From Artemisia argyi (lineage: Eukaryota; Streptophyta; Magnoliopsida; Asterales; Asteraceae), in NCBI GenBank assembly GCA_030686995.1, contig CM060686.1, positions 72,987,757-73,051,756 of the forward strand: a stretch of 64,000 bases of DNA. The letters are read 5' to 3'. This document shows, piece by piece, positions 23,881-36,296 of the stretch. The position numbers and the translations under genes were made by a program. How positions within the stretch are numbered: position 1 is the first letter of the stretch; each line of letters starts with the position of its first letter. The notes beneath the pieces were generated by a model. That model was not told the DNA's origin, did no database searches, and saw only the letters and a program-made list of their open reading frames with translations.

Positions 23881-24423
23881 GGTAGCAGCGTATTTCAAAA
23901 CGTTTTTTAGAGATTAGTGGTTTTTCATTCATCACTGTATAAACACCACTACCTTTTTGTAATCTTAATCATAAAACAAAAACGTCATTAACACTTTTCC
24001 TAAAGTGTTAACAATACCAAAAAAATAAAAAACAAACAAAACAGATCGTTACGTTTTTTATATCGCGTTTCTTTTAAGGTGATTCTCAAAGAGATACGAT
24101 TTTGATAAACGAAACGATATCAAAAATATTGTCCAAAAGTTTTTAACCCATACACAAAAACCCAAAAACATTCGTCTATTTCTTGTGAATAATAACTACA
24201 TAAAAACAAACCGATTTTGATAAACATTCGTCGCAAACCAAGGCAGAACACCTACCAACTGGGGTGTGAACAAAATAAGTTCCCAAACAAAAGATTAAAA
24301 CTTGCCTTTGTATCCTTGTGAGTGGTGTACCTTTCTTAAAGAAGCCATTCATTTGTGATTATTGATTTAAGTTCACTGTTGATTTGCCTCGATCTTGTTT
24401 TATTGAAATTTATTTGTTAGTGC
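23881..24423 (+). other. Athila leader
   Basis: Non-coding, A-rich leader between the primer site and the gag start codon. It should hold packaging signals, which cannot be seen directly. Confidence 0.6.
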
Positions 24424-25786
24424 ATGCGCACTCGTTCACAAACGAAACGAAATCGTCAACTGATAAACGTAACTGAGTTACGTCCTGTTGTTGAGGATCT
24501 AGTTCCGAAAATAGACGGTAACCAAGAACCACCCATTATAGATGATCCAGCTCCTGATCTCCGAACGATGGAGGAGTTGTGTCAACCCACGATGCTCGGA
24601 AGAGGTGGACCCATTGCCCCTCTTAACATTGCGGCTACTGATTTTGGACTTAAGCATCACATGATACAACAAGTCCAGAATTCGTGCCAATTTCATGGCT
24701 TACCTGGTGACGATGCAAACAAGCATCTTGATAAATTTCTTACCGTCACCCAAAGCATGAAACAGAATGGTGTCTCCGATGATGCACTTCATCTATCTCT
24801 TTTCCCCTATTCTCTAACCCATCATGCCACTGCATGGTTTGATCGACTTCCTAAGAATTCGATTCACACTTTTAAAGAAATGGTGACTAAATTTTTAGCC
24901 AAATACTTTCCACCATCCATGGTTACCAAGTTACGAAATGACATTAGTAAATTTCGTCGGCATCCCGATGAGTCTTTGTTTGAAGCGTGGGAACGCTATA
25001 AGCTCTCAATTGATCGGTGTCCTAACCATAACATGTTACTTGTTACCCAAATAGATACTTTCTATAATGGGTTGACATTGAGACACCGTGATATTCTCAA
25101 TGCTGCTGCTGGTGGGACCTTTATGAAAAGGCGCCCCGAAGAGTGCTATGATCTCATTGCAAACATGACTGCCCACCATAATTTCTGGGATTCCTCAGCT
25201 GAGTGGGAAGAGTCATGTAAGTCTGTCACTCCAGCATCTTCTGAAATAGCGGTCCTCACTAAAAAGATGGATGATTTCGCTACGGCTATGTTGAGGATGA
25301 ACCAAAGTATCCAAAATCAACAAGTCCAAAATCAACAAGCCAAAGCCGTCAATCAAAGTTGTGAAACTTGTGGAGGTCCACATTCATATTCCGAGTGTCC
25401 AGCCACTAGTGGCTACACTCAAGAGGACGTATATGCTGCTCAAGGTTCCTATAATTCGGGAGGTAATAGCTACCAACCGCAAGGGGACCGCAATCTTCTA
25501 AGCTATCGTTCTAACAATTTCCTTGGACCTCCCGGATTCAATCAAAACCCTATTGTCCAAAAACCGTAACCAGAACCAAAATCAGAATCGAATGAACCAA
25601 GGTTGCCAAAACCAAGGGAATGTCAATCCGAACCAAAACCAAGGTTTCCATCATAACCAAAACCAAGGTTTCCAAAATCAAGGAAACTACAATCGAAACC
25701 AAGGTCAAAACAACTATCAGGGAAACAATTCTCATAGACATAGCAACCAACATCAGGGAAATTTTCAAAACCACGGTTCCCATTAA
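24424..25786 (+). pseudogene. gag: Athila gag, frameshifted
   Basis: The first 381 codons (24424-25569) start MRTRSQTKRNRQLINVTELR and contain the retrotransposon Gag core, including NSCQFHGLPGDDANKHLDKF, HATAWFDRLPKNSIHTF, KYFPPSMVTKLRNDI and DESLFEAWERYKLSIDRCP. A cysteine motif, CETCGGPHSYSEC, follows as a degenerate zinc knuckle. The true frame then shifts near 25555 into an Asn/Gln-rich tail (25570-25786) and shifts again near 25783. Gag forms the virus-like particle in the cytoplasm. The start is the first ATG after the leader. Confidence 0.9.
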
Positions 25787-27238
25787 AAATAACCGGGCCC
25801 AGAATTTTCCGAATCAAAATCAAGCCATCACTCCAACTACTCAGAATTACCCTAACCATACTCAAGCAATTATTCCAACTGGCCCATCATCTGATGAGTT
25901 GTTGAGACAATTCATGAAATCTCAAGTGGAAATGAATAGGGTGATGATGACTCAGATTGCAAACCTTGTTAAGAAGTCTTTAAATGATCGACCCTCGGGC
26001 TCAGGTACTACTTTACCTAGCAACACGATCGCTAATCCGAGGGGCGATGTTAAAGCGATCACAACGAGAAGTGGTGTTTCCTACGATGGACCCAAAGCTC
26101 ATACTACCTCTTCTTCTCCTCCCAAGGTAGTAGAACGTGAGCCTGAGGTGACAAAGGACAAGGTGCAATTTACTAGCCCACGAAGTATCGCACACGTCCA
26201 TCCTCAGGTTGTACCAGAAACCGTGCCAAAACCAGGAGTTGTCTTTGAACCACCAACAACTCCTGGAGAGAACCCTAAATCCAAACCTTCAATACCATAT
26301 CCATCTCGGTTACAAGACCAGAAGCTCCGCGAAAAAGCCAATCATCAAATGGAAAAGTTTTTCAAATTTTCCGAGATCTTCATTTTGATATCAGTTTCGT
26401 GGATGTTCTCCTTTTGATGCCTAAATTCGCATCGACAATCAAAAATCTGTTGAGCAATAAGGAAAAACTATTCGAAATGGCACGAACTCCACTCAATGAA
26501 AACTGCTCTGCAGTTCTTTTGAAACAGCTTCCCGAGGAGCTAGGAGATCCGGGAAAATTTCTCATCCCATGTATTTTCCCCGGAATGGTTGAGTGCTTCG
26601 CCTTGGCCGATCTAGGTGCAAGCATCAACTTGATGCCTTATTCAATATGGAAAAAGCTCTCTCTTCTAGAACTCACCACCACCTGCATGACTCTCGAGCT
26701 TGCAGACCGCTCAACATCTCGTCCCCTCGGTATTGCCGAGGATGTATTTGTAAAGGTGGGAAAGTTCCACTTTCCGGCAGATTTTGTGATTGTTGATTTC
26801 GATGCTGACCCACGAGTTCCTCTCATTCTTGGGAGAGGATTCTTAAGGACGGGTCGTGCGTTAATCGATGTATTCGAAGAGGAAATAACTCTTCGTGTTG
26901 GTACTGAAGCGGTAACCTTCAACCTTAATCAAATAGCAAGGTATTCCTCCAATTATGACGCCGAATCGGTTAACCAGTTGGATGTCATCGATGTTGCTGC
27001 GGAGGAGTACGCTCAAGAGGTTTTAGGTTTCACTGATGAGTCTTCGAGTGAAAATCCCACTCAATCTTCTCATCCCATCATATCCGACTCTTCCCCTTCT
27101 CTCACTCCTTTTGAGGGAAGTGACTTCCGTTTGGAAGAAGTCGAGGCTTTTCTCGCCCAAGATAGTTCAATTTCGGATAAATTTGATGAAGACTATCTTG
27201 ATCCTGAGGGGGATATTCTTTTGCTAGAAAAATTGTAA
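25787..27238 (+). pseudogene. Athila Gag-protease region, frameshifted
   Basis: 25787-26370 encodes a polar Pro/Ser/Thr-rich linker including ITTRSGVSYDGP. A 1-base loss near 26372 shifts the frame. From 26399 the frame holds LFEMARTPLNENCSAVLLK and then the aspartic protease core LADLGASINLMPYSIW (catalytic Asp in ADLGAS) and PLILGRGFLRTGRALID. The frame ends at an in-frame TAA (27236-27238), after which the same frame continues toward the reverse transcriptase, so this stop is a nonsense change and not a natural end. Confidence 0.9.
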
Positions 27239-28865
27239 AACGAAGATCCATCTCCCCCTCTTCCTCCAAAAGTACTTCATAAAGAGGAAGTCAAAAATGT
27301 TGAAATAACTGATGACTTTCCTGTGGTCGAGCTTAAGGACTTACCGCCTAACCTTGAATATGCATTTCTGGAGGGTGATGATAAATTACCCGTCATAATT
27401 GCTAAAGATTTAAGTGTTGAGGAAAAGGCTGCTCTAATAAAGGTTTTGAAGTCACATAAACAAGCAATTGCTTGGAGACTCTCCGACATCAAGGGCATTG
27501 ACCCTGAATTTTGTACCTACAAGATTTTAATGGAGGATGACTTCAAACCAGCAGTCCAACAACAAAGAAGGGTGAATCCCAAAATTCATGAGGTCATCAA
27601 ACAAGAAGTTTTAAAACTTCTTGATGCCGGATTGATTTACCCTATCTCGGAAAGTCCTTGGGTTAGCCCAATACATTGTGTTCCAAAAAAGGGTGGCATT
27701 ACTGCTGTCACAAACGAGGAAAATGAGTTGATTCCAACTCGATTGGTTACGGGTTGGCGTGTCTGCATTGACTATCGCAAGTTAAATGACGCCACCCGCA
27801 AAGACCATTTTCCTTTGCCCTTTATGGATCAGATGCTCGAGAGATTAGCGGGAATGAGTACTATTGCTTCCTCGATGGTTTCTCGGGTTACTTTCAGATT
27901 CCCATTGATCCGCAAGATCAGGAAAAGATACTTTCACGTACCCCTATGGAACTTTTGCTTATAAACGTATGCCATTTGGTTTATGTAATACTCCGGGCAT
28001 GTTTCAAAGATGTATGATGTCCATATTTTCCGACATGACCAGGAAAACTATGGAGGTCTTTATGGACGATTTTTCGGTCATTGGGGATTCGTTTCAATCA
28101 TGTCTCTCCCATTTAGACAACATGCTCAAACGTTGTGAAGACACAAGGTTATGTCTAAATTGGGAGAAGAGTCACTTTATGGTCAAAGAGGGCATTGTCC
28201 TCGGCAATAAAATTTCAAAGAATGGGATTGAGGTTGACAAAGCCAAAATTGATGTCATTGCAAAATTACCTCATCCCACTACCGTCAAAGGTATTAGGAG
28301 CTTTTTGGGTCATGCCGGTTTCTATCGTAGGTTTATTCAAGATTTTTCCAAGATTGCCCGGCCTATGACCCATCTCCTCGAGAAGGATGCTCCTTTTATC
28401 TTCTCACCTGAGTGCATAGAAGCTTTTCAAACTTTAAAGAAAAAGCTTACTGAGGCACCAATTCTTGTTGCCCCCGATTGGGACTTGCCCTTTGAACTTA
28501 TGTGTGATGCTAGTGATTATGCAATAGGAGCAGTCTTGGGGCAACGCAGATCTAAACACTTTCAGCCTATACACTATGCAAGCAAAACAATGACTGAGGC
28601 TCAAAGTCATTACACTACCACTGAAAAAGAATTATTAGCTGTGGTGTATGCCTTTGAAAAATTTCGGTCATATTTGATATTGACCAAAAGCATAGTGTAT
28701 ACGGATCACTCGGTTTTGAAGTATCTCTTTGCAAAACAAGATGCAAAGCCGAGACTACTTCATTGGGTTCTCCTCCTGCAAGAATTTGATATCATAATTC
28801 GTGATAAAAAAGGAGCTGAGAACCTAGCTGCTGATCATCTCTCCCGTTTGGAAAACCCTCATTAA
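27239..28865 (+). pseudogene. pol: Athila reverse transcriptase and RNase H, frameshifted
   Basis: The linker resumes in the protease frame. RT blocks follow: LLDAGLIYPISESPWVSPIH, VPKKGG, WRVCIDYRKLNDATRKDHFP. Single-base losses near 27853 and 27929 move the frame twice across the CFLDGFSGYFQIP block. From 27969 the frame gives [16 protein letters not shown], the catalytic FMDDF and [13 protein letters not shown]. RNase H follows: [43 protein letters not shown] and [14 protein letters not shown] at 28863-28865 then interrupts the frame shared with integrase. The enzyme would copy element RNA into DNA; here it cannot be made whole. Confidence 0.92.
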
Positions 28866-30239
28866 GATGTCTTCGAAAAGAAGGAAATTAATGAAACCTT
28901 CCCTCTCGAGACACTCAATGCGGTTGCCTTTCGTGGAGATTCTGTTACACCATGGTTTGCCGATTTTGCAAACTACCACACGGGTAACTTTGTTGTGAAA
29001 GGGATGTCGTCCCAACAGAAAAATAAGTTCTTTAAAGATGTGAAACATTACTTCTGGGATGACCCATACCTTTTCAAAATCTGTGCGGATCAAGTCATCC
29101 GGCGGTGTGTTTATGGACAGGAAGCCAATGACATTCTCAAGGTTTGCCATGCTGGACCCACGGGGGGACACCATAATCCTAACTACACCGCAAAAAAAGT
29201 GTTTGATTCCGGATTCTATTGGCCCACGATTTACAAGGATGCCCAAGAATTGGTCAAATCCTGTGACGCTTGTCAACGTCACGGGAATATTTCACAAAAG
29301 AATGAAATGCCACAAAATGCAATACAAGTTTGTGAAATCTTTGACGTATGGGGCATCGACTTTATGGGGCCATTTCCGTCATCTCATGGAAACAAGTACA
29401 TATTCGTGGCTGTTGACTATTTGTCAAAATGGGTTGAAGCGAAAGCTTTACCCACAAATGATGCCCGAGTTGTTGTGAAATTCTTGAAAGCTCTTTTTAC
29501 TCGATTTGGAACTCCACGTGCTATAATTAGTGATCGTGGTACGCATTTTTGTAATGACAAATTCGATAAAGTCATTCAAAAGTATGGTGTAACTCACCGT
29601 CTTTCTACTGCGTACCACCCTCAAACAAGTGGACAAGTAGAAGTTTCCAATTGAGGCATCAAGAGAATATTGGAAAGAACCGTTGGTGAAAATCGTGCAT
29701 TGTGGTCGGATAAATTAGATGATGCACTTTGGGCTTTCCGTACAGCTTACAAAACACCCATCGGGTGTACGCCTTACAAGCTTGTGTACGGGAAAGCGTG
29801 CCATCTACCGATCAAGCTTGAGCATAAAGCCTATTGGGCCCTCAAGCATGCAAATTTTGACCTTAAAACTGCGGGTGATCATCGGAAAGTTCAATTGAAT
29901 GAATTAAATGAACTTCGTGATCAAGCTTACGAGAACTCTTTGATCTACAAGGAAAAGACAAAGAAGATTCATGACTCAAAAATCAAGAACCGCGTTTTTA
30001 ACGTTGGTGATCGAGTCCTTCTTTTCAACTCTAGACTTAAGATCTTCTCGGGAAAGCTCAAAACCCGATGGACTGGTCCATTCACTATCGCAAAGGTTTA
30101 TCCTTATGGCACCGTCGAGTTATCTCAAAATGACGGTCCTAATTTCAAAGTGAATGGGCATCGTGTGAAACATTACTTTGGAGAGGACATACCATCCATG
30201 GTTATCCCGGATCTCCAAACTTTCCCCAAGGACAATTGA
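28866..30239 (+). pseudogene. int: Athila integrase with one nonsense codon
   Basis: The frame holds an HHCC zinc-binding region ([10 protein letters not shown] ... CDACQRHG) and the DDE core with [30 protein letters not shown] and [16 protein letters not shown] at 29652-29654 directly follows that Asn, where the family usually has Arg (CGA to TGA). The same frame then continues as [14 protein letters not shown] to FPKDN at 30237-30239, including the C-terminal [20 protein letters not shown] block. No chromodomain is evident, as expected for Athila. Confidence 0.92.
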
Positions 30240-31132
30240 ATTCGGGGATCGAGTCAAGCTAACGACTCGATAAACAAAAACAGTAGCAACAACATGGGTT
30301 TTCACCCATGTCTCTGACTTCTTTCTACTTTCTAACACCCTAGTGTGGGGGAGTGGCCGTCCCCTGCAGCTATTTGAAATGTATATATCTTTGAAAAAAA
30401 AAATGTGTGATTGTATGTACATATAAATAAAGTGAAAAAATGCAAAATGATATTTCCATTGTTAGCTTATAATAGTATTTTTTTACGTTCAAAGAGTCGG
30501 CATAATAGCCGGAATTTTGAATATTGAGGATAATATTCAATTCTAAGTGTGTGTGGGGGGGGGGGGGGTAAAATTCTAGCGAATTTTATCACATTATATC
30601 CTCTAGTACCCCCGTTTTTGGCCCAAAATTTTCAAATTTTTTTCACTTTATTTCAAAATTTTTGTGGTTATCAGTCCTCCATGTCTAAACGACAAATGGA
30701 TTAGCTAATACAGGAGCAAACGGCTCTTAGTAAAGATATCTCAAATCCGTTTATGGCTTACAATTTGCCCAAAATTGTATGGTGTTCAACTCACCATATC
30801 CTAAAAAGTAAAAAAGTTGGCTAGCCCGCAAGGTTATGGCTTGTGGTAAAGGCATTGGAAAGCCATAATTGGTAATCAACTCACCAAGATGTTGACTATG
30901 TCCATCAAGAGTTGGCTAGTCCAGAAGCAAACAGCTTTTGGTAAAGACAAATCAAATCCGTTGATAGCTGGTGGTTTGCTCAAAAACATATGGTTATCGG
31001 TGTACCATGGTTCTTACTTGAACTAAAACATTTAGCTACGCCAGAAGTAATGGCTTTTGGTAAAGAGACTTCAAATCCATTAAGTTTTCTCAAAAGATTG
31101 CTAGGGACTAGCAATAGTTTAGTGTGGGGGAT
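30240..31132 (+). other. Athila 3' non-coding region with repeats and polypurine tracts
   Basis: G-rich purine tracts occur three times: CTAGTGTGGGGGAG near 30341, a GTGTGTGTG run into about 13 G near 30550-30570, and AGTGTGGGGGAT at 31121-31132 touching the 3' LTR, the last being the functional primer for plus-strand synthesis. Between them, about 30690-31110 holds four degenerate units of about 100-120 bp sharing TTGGCTAG-like, CAGAAGCAAACGGCTTTTGG-like and GGTAAAGA words. Confidence 0.7.
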
Positions 31133-34100
31133 TGATGAGTGTGTAAATACTCATCATTTTTATCATATCTAAACTGCCAAAACATCCAAAAACACTCAAA
31201 AATGCTTCAAAATACAGAAATTATCCCAAAACTGTGTTTTATATGTTTTAGATGCAAAATGTTTAAAAACAAATGAAAAACGAACAAAGTTTGCATAATT
31301 GGCAGTTTCAGTCCCTTAAGTTTTATAAATTGACAAAACTAGTCCCTGAGCGTTTTTTATGAAAGAAAAGTCAACCCAAGGTTTTTAAAAGTAAAAAATT
31401 ATCAAATTTAGTCCTTGGGTGAAAAGTTTGAGAAAATTACACTTTTTGTCCCCAAGTTTCAAAAATGGCAAAACAAGTCCTCGGGTATTTAAAAATTGGA
31501 ATTTATCAAATATTACCCTGGTACTATTAAAACTTGGCAAATTAGGTCCCTTTGATATCTTTGGAAATATGGCAAAATCAGTCCCTAAGTTTTAGCTTTT
31601 GGCAAAATTAGTCCTTGTGATATTTTGTACACCAAACGGACCTAGTATTATTTAACTCCCCAAATCCAAATCCCACCCAATCCAAAACAAAACCCCAAGC
31701 CCAAAACCCTTACTCCCTTGACCCATCTCCTCCCACAGCCCAACCATTTTCAATATTAAGCATGCCAGGGTCAAACCCCAAAGTCAAACCCCGTCCCCTC
31801 CACCTCACACCCCACTCACTACAAACCTCCAAGGCCACCATCATCACACCTAGCCTTCACCCCTGCAGCACTCAAACCCCCCCTCCTTGCCTAACCAAAC
31901 AAACATATCAGTCCAAGAACACATCCCTGGCACCAATTATCATAATAAAAAGCCAAAATTAACTTTGGGCGCCAAAATCTTTGAAGGGTCAGGATTGATG
32001 CAACTCATCCAAGGGCTGGAATTAGTGCTGGGAAAAGTCCAAGGGAACTCAGAAACCCTAATTGAAGATTATTTAAAGGAAGAGAAGCCATGGAAGAGGG
32101 TGTGTAGAATTTAGCTTATTTAAATTAATGTCGATTTATTTTCTAAGTGTAAAAGTTTAGTAGCCAAGTTGTATTTTCATTATCCTTAGTGTAATTTAGA
32201 AGCTATATTAATAAAAGATTACAAGTTTCAGTTTCAATTTCAATATTTCTAAATTTTGCTTTGAATTCTTATTTTAGTGTAAAAGATGTTTAAATGTTAT
32301 TTTCAGGTTCCATCAACTTATTTAGAATAGATATAAGCTTTTAAAAGCTCAGAAATCATTTGCATAAGCTTTCATTCAAAAAACTCAAAAAAAATATGCA
32401 GGTCATGGTATAAAAGCTTGGAGCACAGTTTATTTGGGATGGCTGTGGGTTAGAATTCCTTGGGGAATATTAGGAAGTGGTTTATGATTCTTGGTTTCAT
32501 GGTTTAAAGCTTGGAAGCACATTGTGAGCTAAAACCTTCTACTTTCCTTTGAGTTTTAATGAAATGCTATGGTATTGTTTCTTTTATAATTAGTGCTTAA
32601 TTGTGCTTGTACATGGTCTCTTAGCTTATTAGAGTGGTCCTGGTTTAGCAGAAATAGATTTGATAAGTGGTACTTAGAGTTGGTAGTAAACTGTGTTAGC
32701 TTAGTCAAATCTATATACTGGAATTGTGATTATTAATTGTTGGATCTAATTGTTCTAGCAGCTTTTAAATCAGTTAGGATTAGTGGATCAATCAATAGTT
32801 GGAGATTTATTTCTTGAATCTTAAAAAACATAGTGTTAACTGATTTACAAAGGGTGTTTGGTTCAGGGTGGATCTCCCACTTTCAGTGATGTTTAATAGT
32901 TGTTTGCTGTCTAGACATCTTACCATTGGTTAATTTAAGTCATTAGAATAACAAAATCCAGGTCTTGAACTAGGAAAGTCAAAATCACTTGCATACACCT
33001 TCAACAGTCCAACTGTGGTGGAATGTGTATGCCAAACCCTTGATTTCAGTACAAAACCTGTTTAGATTACCTAAGTTACTGTCATCTAGTGTTTATTCAT
33101 CATTCTCAGTCACCTAGGATCAATCAAAAATCACATAATTCAAAGTTCTTCAAAAATTGAAAAAGTCAAAAGTAGCAATAGGTGCAAAATCTCATTTCTG
33201 GTGAGAATTTTCTAGAATTTTGTGCTTGGATTTGAAACTTGAAAATTTCTGAGGTTAAATTATCCCAGCTAAACTATAAGGACTCATGGTCAGCTTATTT
33301 TAGTGATTTTTTGTGTAGCTTTTGTTTGAGCTTAATTAGGGTTGCAGGGGTTGCAACCTCCCTTGCACCAGGGTCATTGGTCTATCTTCTTTTGCTTATT
33401 GAGATGTACTCAGTGGACCCCACAACCCCCCCCCCCCCCTAGGCTTTTTGAAGAGCTTAACAGCTCAGCTTTTTACTCCTGAGCGTATTTTACCCCTTGG
33501 TTTATTATTATTGCTTACCTTATTTGAGCCTTCTTTGAAACTTGTCCACAACCCAAACTTGACCACTTCAGTTGTTGTGCCTAGTTTCAAGCCCCACCAA
33601 GTGATCAAAGATAAGCCATAAGCCCCAGCTTATTGGCTTATTGGGAAGTTGACCAGGTCAACCTTAAGGGTTAATCATAATTTTGAACCCCCTTTCACCT
33701 CTGTAGACCCCACAGAGGTCCAAAAGACCCTTGTTTGAGGCCTTTCATGTTCTAAGTGTGTTTTGGAATTGCTTATTAGCTTATGTTGGCTTGTTCTGTT
33801 GGATTTTCTTGCTGTTTAAAGTTCATTTAAGTTACTCTTAGTTATTATAGCTTATTTTCTAGCTTGTGCACCCTGAAAAGCTTAATTGAGCTTAAATGTC
33901 CATTTAATAAGCCAAAAGCTCAACTGTTAAGCTATATAGGCTCCAAACAGCTTATTAACAAGTTCCATTAAAAGCTCCTTCATAAAAGTTGTCTAATTTT
34001 AGTGTACAAATAGTTGTGTAAAAGATAAACAAGAAAAATCCAAATGTAAATAAAGTGATAGCTTCTATTTAAGCCATTTGGCTTATTTTTCTGCTTATTT

Positions 34101-34869
34101 ATAAGCATTTCTCATTTTTAAATTTTTCTCAGATTCCTTGTAGGTTAAAATAATTTTAGTAATTTTTCCAGATTTTTCCTTTGTCATTTAGTACTTTTTA
34201 TAATTTAATTTAGTTTAAATTAATTAAATAATTAGTTTTTAATTAATAATAAATAATTAAAAAGTAGGAAAAATAGATTTTCTATTCTAAAATTAGTTTT
34301 ATAATATTTTATATTTTTCTAAATTTAATTTTCATTTTTCTAGTTAATTTTCATAATTAATTAATAATTAGTATAATTTAGTTAATTAAAAAGTAATTAA
34401 TAATTAGTAATTAATTAATAGTAATTAATTAAATAGTTGTAAAAATAATTTTAATTTTCTTAAAATTTTCTTATAACATTAGGATTGTAAAAATATAATT
34501 TTCACATTTGTAGGACTTTATTTGCTCAAGTTTCACTTTATATTTTGCGCATTCGCGTTTAATTTAAATTCAAACGCCCGTTTTTTATGTTTAACTTACG
34601 TTTTTAGGTTATCTGATCATCAGTAATTGTTAGAATAGTGTTTCTAAGTTGTTTTCAATCATAATCTCGTAGTGTAATCATACAAATCAAATTCCTGATC
34701 CTCCTGTTAAATCACCCGATCACTTAAAACGTTTTCAAATACAATTGCATACCTCGCTGGGACATAACGACCCGGGAATACACTGTACTCCTTGGTTAGT
34801 TGGTCTGAGACGTTTGACTTGGTTGACCATTCACATTGGTAAACTTAGTTGACCGTTTAGGACCAATCA
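31133..34869 (+). repeat. Athila 3' LTR (3,737 bp)
   Basis: It is collinear with the 5' LTR with scattered substitutions, plus a 189-bp block at 33869-34057 that is absent from the 5' copy and bounded by GTG on both sides. Confidence 0.95.
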
Positions 34870-34874
34870 CATGT

Positions 34875-35330
34875 TTACAAAATATTGCAAGTGTTTGTCC
34901 CAAGCACAATCAAATAACAATACCAGACAGGGAGAAACTAAACAACTACCAAAACTCTTAAGTTTGCAAGTAACGTTTAGTATCACTAACAGTCTAACCA
35001 TAAGCAAAAAACATAAAAGCAAATACGACGATAATAATAGAGAAAGAATGTAAGATCTGTGCCACCTACCAAAAACGTCGCTACAAGTAAGATAGCCAAA
35101 GCTCTGGATAGTTTTGGAATACGAATCATATTTGTATAGAGACTAATATCATTTGCAAAGTAACATGCCAACATTAAGGGATTGGTCCAAAACAATAAAA
35201 AGCATGCCCAAGCATACAACAAAAAGGGATTTGTCTACTTACATTAGTTTTATATAAAATCTGAGATTGTGGGAAAATAGTATAATATCCAATCTTGGAG
35301 TTTGTTCCGTTAAGAAATTATATATATAGT
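34875..35330. repeat. Tandem duplication, copy 2, segment c
   Basis: This continues the match to copy 1 (from about 15565 to 16020), starting right after the Athila target duplication. It includes the same membrane-like minus-strand frame (35070-35222). Confidence 0.88.
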
Positions 35331-35901
35331 TATAGCATTGTGAAGTAATTCAACAAGTTCAATAACTTGAAATAAATAATATTTCACGTTTTTAACAGTT
35401 CTTTGCTTTTTATTGATGCGATCGTTTTAATGAGTGTTTTTTTGTTTGAATGTGTTTTTTATTTTTCTTTTAATTGTTTTCAGTAGTTTGACGTCATTTT
35501 CTTCATGCCTTCATAAATATTTTTAATATTTATCGTGTTGACATTCGGGGTGAAGTTTCCAAATTTCTCCATTAATTAATGGGAACATACAAAGTATTCT
35601 TTCATCAATGTTTCTTTTCTTAAGAAACCTTGACTTGTTCAACTTGATCATAGAGTACAGAATCATATAGCAGGAGTAAGGTGTAGGGGTAACAAGCCTT
35701 CATTTGTTTTTGTCAAGTTATCTCATGTTTACGGCGATCACCTTTTACTTGTTATTTACATTTTAAAGTTGTTTGAAGATTACAAGTTTCTTGAATTTGT
35801 TCATGTTAAATTACGTAACTTAAGCAACATTTGTTTATTATGGCTTCGGTTTATGATTCATTTAGAGGACGTCATGAAACTGAATAGTTCCATAATCCAT
35901 A

Positions 35902-35954
35902 CGTACATTTACGGTTTTTTTTTTTTTTTTTTTTTGAATGGCCGTACATTTACG
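35902..35954 (-). mobile_element. Tiny oligo-A retroposed insert with target duplication
   Basis: CGTACATTTACG occurs at 35902-35913 and again at 35943-35954. Between them are a G, 21 T and GAATGGC. On the minus strand this is a few bases followed by an A tail, the mark of an extremely 5'-truncated retroposition. Confidence 0.65.
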
Positions 35955-36296
35955 TGTTAGTAGTCTTCATTGGTAAAGAAGGAAGTAGCTACACACTACT
36001 TGGAACGAGATTCGGTTTTATTACTTTTGGTGGTCAATCTAACCTATGGAATTTGAGTTTCTAAAAACATAAAACAGATTTCGCTCTTCAGAAACAAAAA
36101 GTTTTCGAGTTAACTATATTTTTTGTCTTTTACGATTTGTTGGGTATTTCATTTTCACTCCGGTTTTAAAAAAAAGTTACGGATTCACTCTTAAAATAAA
36201 ACAGGTATTTCGAGTTTAATCCACTTTTTAACACCATTAGTTTGACTGGGTTTGGCTAATAAAAAAGACGCTGTTTTCGTCATTTCATGTTTTTTA

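Larger units (their letters stand above)
20305..34869 (+). mobile_element. Athila-type Ty3 retrotransposon, complete but defective
   Basis: 14,565 bp with TG...CA long terminal repeats (20305-23857 and 31133-34869), a perfect 5-bp target duplication CATGT (20300-20304 and 34870-34874), a primer-binding site at 23863-23880 and a G-rich polypurine tract just before 31133. Domain order is Gag, protease, reverse transcriptase, RNase H, integrase, which makes it Ty3-type. Gag wording, very long LTRs and primer site fit the Athila clade. The coding region has at least five frameshifts and three nonsense codons, so it cannot move by itself. There is no room for an envelope-like frame: only about 900 bp of non-coding DNA separates integrase from the 3' LTR. 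Confidence 0.95.

Noticed and set aside
25550..25783. Minus-strand frame of 77 codons rich in Leu, Val and Ile opposite the Athila gag tail
   Set aside because: It is the antisense of an Asn/Gln repeat; such shadows are hydrophobic by codon complementarity and show no domain.
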